Assembly (NCBI GenBank): GCA_013288625.1
Contig: JABDBN010000006.1
Coordinates: 1 to 51,231, forward strand
From: Alphaproteobacteria bacterium
GTDB lineage: Bacteria; Pseudomonadota; Alphaproteobacteria; Rickettsiales; Midichloriaceae
Reading direction: 5' to 3'
DNA length: 51,231 nt
Shown: in pieces, positions 44,331 through 51,231 of the stretch
How the letters are laid out: each line of letters opens with the position of its first letter
Position numbering within the stretch: the stretch's first letter is position 1
Made by a program: the position numbers and the translations under genes
The notes under the pieces: generated by a model
What the model saw: only the letters and a program-made list of their open reading frames with translations
Told to the model about the DNA's origin: nothing
Databases searched by the model: none

Positions 44331-44951
44331 TTATTTGCTTTCAGAAAAAACGCCGGCCTGAACAAACATTTTGCCGAACAGTTTGTGAGTAATATCAATC
44401 CTGATACGGAACTGATTTCTGCCCTCATTAATATGCATGAGGTAAGTATCGCCAGGAGTGAAAACGGAAGGTAGGGGAATACGGCAGATGCCAATATCCC
44501 AAAAATAACCATCGCTTTTAAAATGGAGATTGCCATCTTTTTCAAATACCAGCAACTTCATCCCCAGCCCAGCACCTACATATTCCAATACTTCACCCTT
44601 TTCACTTTCTTTCATATAGGAAGTAAACAGAATGGGTTTGCGCCCAGGCAGTCTATAGGTTCGTTCCTTAAATATAAAAGGGCAATTTTTCTTAGAGTAA
44701 ACCTGGATATCGACTGGGAAGTTATAGGCGGTATAGGGTATCAAAGCCCCTTTGGCAAAGAGCATAGTAACCCAGCCCATGAGCTTTCCCCAAAAAGTGC
44801 AGGAGAGTTCCTCCAAGTTTCCATGATAACGCAGTGGCGATCCTGGCAAAGGATTTTTGTCAAAACGCTTCTGAATATCTGGGTGTAGGTCAATCCACTT
44901 TTTTCCCATAATTTTCTTAAATAATTCGCCTTCAGATTTTAATTGTCTCAT
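44331..44951 (-). CDS. DUF4166 domain protein
   Basis: 206 residues, cytoplasmic, beta-rich. LHPDIQKRFDKNP near the start, ERTYRLPGRKPILFTSYMK in the middle and EYVGAGLGMKLLVFEKDGNLHFKSDGYFWDIGICRIPLP define the DUF4166 family. DUF4166 is sometimes fused to oxidoreductase domains, but here it stands alone. Function unknown. The gene precedes crcB on the same strand by 66 bases and is divergent from the mannose-1-phosphate guanylyltransferase gene. Confidence 0.8.
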   Translation of the reverse strand: MRQLKSEGELFKKIMGKKWIDLHPDIQKRFDKNPLPGSPLRYHGNLEELSCTFWGKLMGWVTMLFAKGALIPYTAYNFPVDIQVYSKKNCPFIFKERTYRLPGRKPILFTSYMKESEKGEVLEYVGAGLGMKLLVFEKDGNLHFKSDGYFWDIGICRIPLPSVFTPGDTYLMHINEGRNQFRIRIDITHKLFGKMFVQAGVFSESK

Positions 44952-45101
44952 ATTTTTTCTTTTAAGAAGTTAGTTTGGCTAAGAGTATATTAATATAAAT
45001 TCGCAATTAAGTAAGTATAATTATATATGTCTGTAGTCAAATATTGACTTATACTCTCTAGATTGTTAATCTTCCGTGAAGATTTTGCTAGATTGTTTAG
45101 C

Positions 45102-46169
45102 ATGGATATTTTTCTCGTTGTGCTGGCGGGTGGTAATGGAACCAGGTTATGGCCACTTTCACGAACATCCAGACCAAAGCAGTTCTTATCCTTTGGCTCA
45201 GAAGGCACAATGCTGCAGAAGGCAATTAAAAGAAACCAGGTCGCACAAAGACAGAAAACTATCATTCTTACCGGCACTCATCACATTGCATTAGTCGAAG
45301 AGCAGCTTGAAGAAATTAATATGCCAGGTACCTCAATTATAGTTGAGCCGGAGGTGAAAAATACAGCCCCAGCTATTATTGCAGCCGCTCTCCGGATTTA
45401 TGAGGAGAGCGCTAACGCTATAATGATAGTAAGTCCTTCAGATCATGAGATCCAACAAGTTAATGAATATAGGCAATCTATCATTGCTGCGATCGATCTC
45501 GCCCGACAGGGATATTATGTTACTCTCGCAATTAAGCCGATAAGACCTGAGGTCGCCTATGGCTATATGAAACATGGAGTAGCAATTAGTGACCAAGCTT
45601 TTGTGGTAGAAAAATTTTTTGAGAAGCCGAGTTTGAAACATGCAAAAGAGTATGTTAATTCAGGAAAGTACTTTTGGAACTCCGGTATCTTTGTTTTTCC
45701 AGTTAATAGATTTTTAGACGATGTATCAATTCTTGAACCAATGATGCTGCAGTATATTCGTCAGGCATTCGATCGAGCTTCCTTCCAGCAAAACACAATC
45801 TTTCTGGATAAGGATAGTTATGGGCAGATCCACGCCAATTCGATAGACTATGCGCTTATGGAAAAAGCGCACAGGGTGGTTGCTATCAAGACTGCATTCT
45901 CATGGAATGATTTGGGAACTCTAAGAAGTATTTGGGAAGTGCAACCCAAAGATATCAACGGGAATGTTCTCAGCAGTAATGCCATTACTATTAACACCAA
46001 AAATCTCTACATAAATTCCACAAGCCATAGAGTGATTGCAGCAGTGGATATAGGTGATATTATCATCATAGAAACTGATGATATACTGTTAGTGGCCAAT
46101 TGTAATAGTAGCAAGAGTATTAGACTATTAGCTGATCATCTAAGTCGCACCAACATACACCAGCGCTGA
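45102..46169 (+). CDS. manC: Mannose-1-phosphate guanylyltransferase
   Basis: About 355 residues. The nucleotide-binding loop LAGGNGTRLWPLSRTSRPKQF begins at residue 7. IVSPSDHEI, FVEKFFEKPSLKHAKEY and FFWNSGIFVF-type blocks (YFWNSGIFVFPVNRF) and SIDYALMEKA follow. It makes GDP-mannose for surface polysaccharides. The C-terminal phosphomannose isomerase domain of bifunctional ManC proteins is missing, so this is the single-domain form. The start at 45102 is chosen because residue 1 then leads directly to the nucleotide motif; a TTG at 45063 is in frame. No clear ribosome binding site is seen. Confidence 0.88.
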   Translation: MDIFLVVLAGGNGTRLWPLSRTSRPKQFLSFGSEGTMLQKAIKRNQVAQRQKTIILTGTHHIALVEEQLEEINMPGTSIIVEPEVKNTAPAIIAAALRIYEESANAIMIVSPSDHEIQQVNEYRQSIIAAIDLARQGYYVTLAIKPIRPEVAYGYMKHGVAISDQAFVVEKFFEKPSLKHAKEYVNSGKYFWNSGIFVFPVNRFLDDVSILEPMMLQYIRQAFDRASFQQNTIFLDKDSYGQIHANSIDYALMEKAHRVVAIKTAFSWNDLGTLRSIWEVQPKDINGNVLSSNAITINTKNLYINSTSHRVIAAVDIGDIIIIETDDILLVANCNSSKSIRLLADHLSRTNIHQR

Positions 46170-46190
46170 ATACCTAGAATTAATCAAGGC

Positions 46191-47300
46191 TCACTTTAGT
46201 GATATTGCCAAATAATATCTGGTATATCTTAGTTCTCCTGCTTTAGTGAGTGCGCCTTTCGCAACTAAATCTTGTAAGTCTCTAGTTGCAGTTGCGCGGG
46301 TAGTTTTGGTAATGCTTAAATAGTTTTCTGCACTCAATCCACCTTTAAAGCCATCAAGCCCTTCGCTAAACATTCTTGCTATAACTTTGCTTTGTCTAGG
46401 ATTAAATAGGCCTTTAAAGTGGTCATAAAACCTGGCTTTAGCAACCATAAATTCAAAGTGTCTTAATGTGTAGGTTTGTGCATCAGTAATAGTCTGAGAG
46501 AAATATCTGAGCCACCTGTTAATTTCATTTTGCTTGTTGGCTTTTTCCAGTTCGTCATAATAGGCTTTCTTATGCTTTGTAATAGTGTATGACAAAGCTA
46601 TTAATGTGGGTTTGCCCACGCTTTGAGCCAAAGCTTTTTCTGCAAGGGCACGTGATATTCTGCCATTGCCATCTTCAAATGGGTGAATACAAACGAAATA
46701 CAGGTGTGCAATGCCTGCTCGCGTAAGGGCTGGTAAAGGTGCCTTGCCATCAGGTGCAGTATCATTAAACCATTTAATGAAACGTTGCATTTCTTTTGAT
46801 ACCTTATGAGAAGGAGGTGCTTCAAAATGAACCTTAGGTTTATGCAAAGGTCCTGAAATCACCTGCATTGCTTCCTTGTGAGTGCGGTATTTTCCTACAT
46901 CCTGCAGGTTGTCATAACCTTTTGTAAGCATTGCATGCCATATAAAAAGCTGATCATGATTGAGGGTATGAGCAAATGTTTCAAATAAATTCATCATTAG
47001 CTCAGCGATGCCTTGCTCTGCTTTTGGAATTTTGCGATTGTCAGCTTGTAAGCCGAAATGCTTGCGGATAGAGGATTGAACACTTGCTCGGTTAAGATAC
47101 TCGCCTTCAATTTCAGAAGTTTTGATAGCTTCACTAGATAAAAGCTCAACAATAAGGTGGTTTTTATCATCTATATCAAGATGTTTAAATGTGCCAAGCA
47201 ACATTCCAGAGTTCTTGAGAAATTTATTTTCCAATGCTTCGATTTTTGCCTTATCGTACCTAAAATGCGGCCAGTCTGCTTGTTGCCAATTCCATTTCAT
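46191..47300 (-). CDS. Fic family protein, self-inhibited type with winged-helix tail
   Basis: 369 residues. The Fic core motif HPFEDGNGRISR spans 206-217, so the catalytic His is present. The N-terminal inhibitory motif (S/T)xxxE(G/N) is TSEIEG at 61-66. The N-terminus (WNWQQADWPHFRYD) is of the DUF4172 type, and the C-terminal ~80 residues (ENYLSITKTTRATATRDLQDLV) form a DNA-binding winged helix. Fic enzymes transfer AMP to proteins. The winged helix suggests that it also represses its own promoter, in line with two inverted-repeat sites next to the ATG. The gene stands alone. Confidence 0.9.
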   Translation of the reverse strand: MKWNWQQADWPHFRYDKAKIEALENKFLKNSGMLLGTFKHLDIDDKNHLIVELLSSEAIKTSEIEGEYLNRASVQSSIRKHFGLQADNRKIPKAEQGIAELMMNLFETFAHTLNHDQLFIWHAMLTKGYDNLQDVGKYRTHKEAMQVISGPLHKPKVHFEAPPSHKVSKEMQRFIKWFNDTAPDGKAPLPALTRAGIAHLYFVCIHPFEDGNGRISRALAEKALAQSVGKPTLIALSYTITKHKKAYYDELEKANKQNEINRWLRYFSQTITDAQTYTLRHFEFMVAKARFYDHFKGLFNPRQSKVIARMFSEGLDGFKGGLSAENYLSITKTTRATATRDLQDLVAKGALTKAGELRYTRYYLAISLK

Positions 47301-47327
47301 GAGTTATAGAATTAATTGCTATAACTC
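47301..47327. promoter_or_regulatory. Inverted repeat ahead of fic, site 1
   Basis: GAGTTATAG (47301-47309) and CTATAACTC (47319-47327) are perfect 9-base arms with a 9-base spacer. The site touches the fic start codon. Confidence 0.75.
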
Positions 47328-47345
47328 ATAATATAGTATATTTGT

Positions 47346-47372
47346 GAGTTATAGAAAAGCTTTTTATAACTC
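47346..47372. promoter_or_regulatory. Inverted repeat ahead of fic, site 2
   Basis: GAGTTATA (47346-47353) and TATAACTC (47365-47372) have the same 27-base span as site 1. The two sites are offset by exactly 45 bases. Confidence 0.75.
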
Positions 47373-47453
47373 ATAGATCGGAATGAAATCAGAACTATAA
47401 GATTTTCCCTATACAGACTAGGTAGGTTTGCGATAAGCTCTCAGAAAAAACTT

Positions 47454-49799
47454 ATGCATTGCAAGCATTGTGGAGAAAAATTTAATAGAGATAAAAATGA
47501 TGGTTTTTGTTGTCTGGGTTGTAATACCGCTCACAGCATTATCAAAGCGCTGAACTTGGGTAAGTACTATGAATATTGCCAGACTATTTATTTTAAAATG
47601 CCTATGAAAGTACATGAATTGATTAATGAACTCGACTACTTAGATCATGTTGATAAAACTCTCCAGGGTTACCGCATCAATCTAATTGTTGAAGGTATCC
47701 ATTGCGGATCCTGTGTCTGGCTGATTGAGAATACATTAAAGCAGCAGCCGGATGTGATGGCTGTACAGCTTAATCTTTCGACAAAACGTCTGGTAATAGA
47801 GTGGCGCAACCAGGATGAACACTATATAAATCAGCTGGTTAATATCATTGAAAAGCTCGGCTATAAACTGATACCTTTTACCCCTGATGCTAGTATTGCT
47901 GAGAATCAAAGAAATGAACATGAGCTGCTAAAATGTTTAATCATTGCTGGGTTCGGGTCAGTGAGCATCATGATGATCACTTTTGGTATCTGGGTTGCCA
48001 ACAACAACCAAGAGATGACACCATACCTGCGAGATATGCTGCACTGGGTGGCTACTTTGATTACTGTTCCAGCTATAATTTACGCGGGCCGACCTTTCTT
48101 TCGCTCGGCGTTTGCAGCGCTTAAAGCGCGGCATTCCAATATGGATGTGCCGATTTCAATAGCCACACTCCTTGCTGTTGCTATTAGTATTCAGGAGCTC
48201 CTGCGGAGCAGCCATTATATTTATCTGGATGCTGCTATTAGTCTGATATTCTTCCTTCTCATTGGACGCTACCTTGACTTAAAAGCACGGAATAGAGCTC
48301 GTCAAACAGCGCAGAATTTGGTGTTGAGTCAAGCACAATCCGTCACTCTTTTTAACAATGGTGCCCTAAAACTAACTGGCATAAAAAATGCAAAAGCCGG
48401 TGATATAGCTTTTGTTGCCGCAGGAGGCAAAATACCTGTTGATGGAATAGTTATATCTGGAGATAGTGAGGTTGATAGTAGCCTTATCACCGGTGAAACT
48501 TTGCCGGTAAGGGTGAGGGAAGGGGAGTTTGTTAATGCTGGAACCATAAATTTGCTCAACCCGCTTAAGATCAAAATCACTCGGCTAGGTGATAATACAA
48601 CTTTAGGCGAAATTATAAGACTTATGGAGAATGCCGAACAGGGTAAGGCCAGATTTGTGCGGCTAGCTGATCACATAGCCAGCTATTATACTCCTGTTGT
48701 GATCAGTCTTTCGCTTCTCACTCTAGTAGGCTGGCTGCTAATGGGGGCTGGCACGGCTGATGCTGTACTTTATGCCATATCGGTGCTGATTATTACCTGT
48801 CCTTGCGCACTTGGGCTGGCAGTACCTATTGTGCAGGTTATTGCAACCAGCAGGTTATTTTCGCAAGGAATACTGGTTAAATCAGCTGATGCCCTTGAGA
48901 GGTTAGCTCAGGGTCAGTATTTTATCTTTGATAAAACTGGTACCCTGACTGAGGGGATGCCGAAATTTATAAATTCAAGTGATTTTACCCAAAGCCAACT
49001 CGAGGCAATAGCTTCGCTGGCTGCACAGAGCCGGCATCCCTTATGCGAAGCAGTTACCAGGGCTTATGCAGGCAAACTCATTACTACTAAAGTCAGCGAG
49101 CAAAAAGGACGTGGAGTGGAAGCTAGTATTGCCGGAGTCCATTACAAACTCGGTAATCAGGTGTTTTGCGGAGTGAAGGACGCTATTGATGATGGATTTA
49201 GCGAAGCCTGGTTTAAAGCTGAAGGCAAAAAGGCCGTGCGGCTTAAGTTCTCAGATACTATCAAAGCTGATGCCAGACAACTCATAACCTGGTTGAAGAA
49301 AAAGCATTTTAAAACCGGGATCATATCGGGCGACAGGAGTAAAGTAGTAGCAATTGTTGCTGAGCAAATAGGCTTGCCTATTTGGCATGCTGAATCCCAG
49401 CCCAAGGACAAGTATGAATTCATTGAAACATTACAGAAGCAGGGCGTTAAAACGGTTATGATAGGAGATGGGCTTAATGATGCTGCCGCTCTCAAGCTTG
49501 CCCATGTTTCTATGTCGCCGGCATCGGCGCTTGATATCGCGCAGACTTCTGCCGATATTGTTTTTCAGGGCAAAAAACTCTGGCCAGTGCGAGAGGCCTA
49601 TGAAGTTGCGGTTAGTTCTGTTAAACTGGTAAAACAGAATTTTGCTATCGCGATAGCCTACAACTTAGTTGCCATACCACTTGCTATGCTAGGTTATGCC
49701 ACTCCGGTTATGGCTGCGATTGTCATGTCAGCCTCATCGATAATGGTGGTACTCAATGCCATGCGTCTAATGCTCCCAAAGTCCGCGAAGTTAGGGTGA
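47454..49799 (+). CDS. ccoI: CcoI/FixI-type copper-translocating P-type ATPase
   Basis: 781 residues. The N-terminal CKHC...CCLGC Cys-rich segment and the metal-binding domain with GIHCGSC (Cys84, Cys87) are typical of CcoI/FixI, as is the CPC membrane motif (449-451). TGE (346-348), DKTGT (493-497), HP (528-529) and GDGLND (671-676) complete the P-type ATPase set. The family supplies copper to cbb3-type cytochrome oxidase. No ccoNOPQ, ccoG or ccoS genes are within view. The start at 47454 has no strong ribosome binding site. Confidence 0.9.
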   Translation: MHCKHCGEKFNRDKNDGFCCLGCNTAHSIIKALNLGKYYEYCQTIYFKMPMKVHELINELDYLDHVDKTLQGYRINLIVEGIHCGSCVWLIENTLKQQPDVMAVQLNLSTKRLVIEWRNQDEHYINQLVNIIEKLGYKLIPFTPDASIAENQRNEHELLKCLIIAGFGSVSIMMITFGIWVANNNQEMTPYLRDMLHWVATLITVPAIIYAGRPFFRSAFAALKARHSNMDVPISIATLLAVAISIQELLRSSHYIYLDAAISLIFFLLIGRYLDLKARNRARQTAQNLVLSQAQSVTLFNNGALKLTGIKNAKAGDIAFVAAGGKIPVDGIVISGDSEVDSSLITGETLPVRVREGEFVNAGTINLLNPLKIKITRLGDNTTLGEIIRLMENAEQGKARFVRLADHIASYYTPVVISLSLLTLVGWLLMGAGTADAVLYAISVLIITCPCALGLAVPIVQVIATSRLFSQGILVKSADALERLAQGQYFIFDKTGTLTEGMPKFINSSDFTQSQLEAIASLAAQSRHPLCEAVTRAYAGKLITTKVSEQKGRGVEASIAGVHYKLGNQVFCGVKDAIDDGFSEAWFKAEGKKAVRLKFSDTIKADARQLITWLKKKHFKTGIISGDRSKVVAIVAEQIGLPIWHAESQPKDKYEFIETLQKQGVKTVMIGDGLNDAAALKLAHVSMSPASALDIAQTSADIVFQGKKLWPVREAYEVAVSSVKLVKQNFAIAIAYNLVAIPLAMLGYATPVMAAIVMSASSIMVVLNAMRLMLPKSAKLG

Positions 49800-49886
49800 T
49801 TTAAACATAAAAAATATTGCAAAATATTTAATAAAGCTTACAATATTCTTATAAATAGTTATAAACTGCTAAATGTGGGGAATGAC

Positions 49887-50444
49887 ATGAAAACGAAGCT
49901 CGTAGACAAATTATCTGCAATCCTTAATGCTAACATTGAAAAGCCAAAGATGCATTTTATCGAGCAGCATAAATGCTTGATCGAGAATTTACTAAGTGCA
50001 ACTACAGTGCAGTATAACTTCTTTACCGGTGGGAACTTTACTGAAGGTGAGTTATTCCATAAAGGGTTTATTGTCCAGGATTGTAAGCCCCAGGTAGATG
50101 CAGCAATTAATGGTGTGATAGAGCAGAACAACCTATTGACTGAAGTATCCAAGGAAATAATTGCGCATGATGCTTCTGCTTTGCAAGCGGATAAGGTGCT
50201 TGGTTCTTCTGAGTTAAACCACCTGTTCGCTGCATCTAAGAAGCAGCAAGCTGAAGCTAGAGTCGGCTTTCATGATGTATATAAGCTAGAGTGTTATACT
50301 AAAGCTAGCAGTTTTACTGGCCAAGACATAAGCCTGGCCATGCATAGGTGTGATGCGATTTATCAGGATATAGGCACGAAATACGATGATGATATCTCCG
50401 CTCTGCGACAAGCGGCCGGGTTTGAAACGCACCCCGAATTATAA
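49887..50444 (+). CDS. Unknown small protein, convergent with the next gene
   Basis: 185 residues, probably helical and cytoplasmic, with no recognised family. I chose the ATG at 49887 because GGGGA lies at proper spacing, though a GTG at 49875 is in frame. The fragment KPQVDAAINGVIEQNNLLTEVSKEIIAHDA suggests helix-rich structure. The gene ends two bases from the end of the following convergent gene. No function is assigned. Confidence 0.65.
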   Translation: MKTKLVDKLSAILNANIEKPKMHFIEQHKCLIENLLSATTVQYNFFTGGNFTEGELFHKGFIVQDCKPQVDAAINGVIEQNNLLTEVSKEIIAHDASALQADKVLGSSELNHLFAASKKQQAEARVGFHDVYKLECYTKASSFTGQDISLAMHRCDAIYQDIGTKYDDDISALRQAAGFETHPEL

Positions 50445-50446
50445 AA

Positions 50447-51172
50447 TTACTCCCCATGAAATATTTGGGAAATATGTGCTGAGTTTTCAAAGTTATCTAC
50501 TAGACTTTTATATGCTTCCAGTACAGGTGCTTCTAAGGTGATAGGTTTTTCTAATATTATTGGATTATAGTCAAGATGGCTGCTTGTACCATACTGGCCA
50601 ATATTAACCGGGGTTAGAAACGGCAGTGTTTTGCAGGCTATATACATTGAAGTATCGATTGTATGGTTAATAAAGTCTAGAAGTGCTCCCGAATCACTAA
50701 TTATATCGGTTGCATTTGGCATAGGTGAATTCTCTATCTGAAACCAAGTAGTTCCATCGCTTTTTACACCTACGAGAAGTTGAGCAAAAGTACTTCCTGC
50801 CTTTATTCCTATATCACTAGATGGCTTATCACTTCCATGATGCGATGATATTCTTTCGTATCCATATTGCCTCAAAGAGTTATATAAATGTCCATCATCT
50901 TTTACATTAAAATGAGCGCCTTTAAGAAATTCTTCGGCATTTTGAGTATCGAGTTGCTCTACAATTTGCATAATAAGGTCTGCCTTTGTCAGGACTTCGC
51001 CATCCATTTTGTCTAAGTCTTTAAGGAAGTTAATTGCCAGATCGCTTTTTACTTTAGAATCTATTGTAGCATTATGCTTTGCTAATCTTTGTTCCCATAC
51101 AGTTAGAATATCGTGCGCAGCATCGTGATGCGCTGATGCTATTTTGCTCATATCACTTATATATTCAGTCAT
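50447..51172 (-). CDS. Unknown protein
   Basis: 241 residues without a signal peptide. It starts with a helical, Lys/Asp-rich stretch (IASAHHDAAHDILTVWEQRL) and goes on to a mixed alpha/beta part with 'GSTFAQLLVGVKSDGTTWFQIENSPMP' and 'CKTLPFLTPVNIGQYGTSSHLDYNPI'. I do not recognise a family. GGAG is found upstream of the ATG at 51172 on the minus strand. The frame is complete in the window, and it converges on the preceding small gene. It could be an accessory host-interaction protein, but nothing proves this. Confidence 0.65.
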   Translation of the reverse strand: MTEYISDMSKIASAHHDAAHDILTVWEQRLAKHNATIDSKVKSDLAINFLKDLDKMDGEVLTKADLIMQIVEQLDTQNAEEFLKGAHFNVKDDGHLYNSLRQYGYERISSHHGSDKPSSDIGIKAGSTFAQLLVGVKSDGTTWFQIENSPMPNATDIISDSGALLDFINHTIDTSMYIACKTLPFLTPVNIGQYGTSSHLDYNPIILEKPITLEAPVLEAYKSLVDNFENSAHISQIFHGE

Positions 51173-51231
51173 ATAATCTCCATAAAAATGGCATTATTTA
51201 TATAATATACTGTATTTATTAACAATAAATT

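Overview
The window looks like a stretch of chromosome from a host-associated alphaproteobacterium, most likely a member of the Rickettsiales in the broad sense (Midichloriaceae/Jidaibacter-like). This is inferred from the AT-rich DNA, a rickettsial-style VirB6 protein with a lipoprotein signal and a long periplasmic domain, DUF2336 and DUF4166 proteins, type III glutamate-cysteine ligase next to rsmE, dispersed palindromic repeats, and several large proteins without recognisable domains of the kind found in host-interacting bacteria. The genus cannot be fixed from sequence alone.

Left part (1-13.4 kb): the 5' portion of sucA and a DUF2336 gene lie on the minus strand. They are followed by tRNA-Thr with a complex palindromic tail and an isolated virB6. 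Divergent from virB6 runs the rimP-nusA-infB operon, preceded by a leader hairpin. A three-gene operon follows: a CcmG/DsbE-like thioredoxin and the amgK-murU cell-wall sugar salvage pair.

Centre (13.4-34.3 kb): a repeat-rich gap holds tRNA-Leu, then come a lone type IV pilin-like gene and rpmB. The ridA / UPF0104 / thioredoxin-like operon follows. Between the 3' end of that operon and engB lies an accessory island: a PemK/MazF-like toxin and a RES-Xre toxin-antitoxin pair. The 3' end of the thioredoxin gene and the engB promoter region both occur twice around these modules, which points to a tandem duplication. After engB come an 869-residue orphan protein, the dacA-like/rsmE/gshA/ubiH operon on the minus strand, a 1661-residue coiled-coil protein with four Trp/Leu-Tyr-Gly repeats, an acidic Asp/Gly-rich protein and an outer-membrane beta-barrel.

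Right part (34.3-51.2 kb): mostly housekeeping and envelope genes on the minus strand. These are a CAT-anticodon tRNA, an NTF2-like protein, a polyprenyl diphosphate synthase, a cupin, a Ppx/GppA-like protein, a class A penicillin-binding protein, the gltX-thpR-dsbD overlapping operon, crcB and a DUF4166 gene. They are followed by a mannose-1-phosphate guanylyltransferase, a Fic protein with two identical inverted-repeat operators, a CcoI/FixI-type copper ATPase and two convergent genes of unknown function.

The most notable non-coding signals are: (1) all three tRNA genes carry palindromic repeat elements that begin at the base after the encoded CCA; (2) the duplicated gene-end/promoter units around two toxin modules; (3) a consensus promoter that should give a leaderless engB transcript; (4) twin operators ahead of fic. 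No complete undescribed multi-gene system could be demonstrated.
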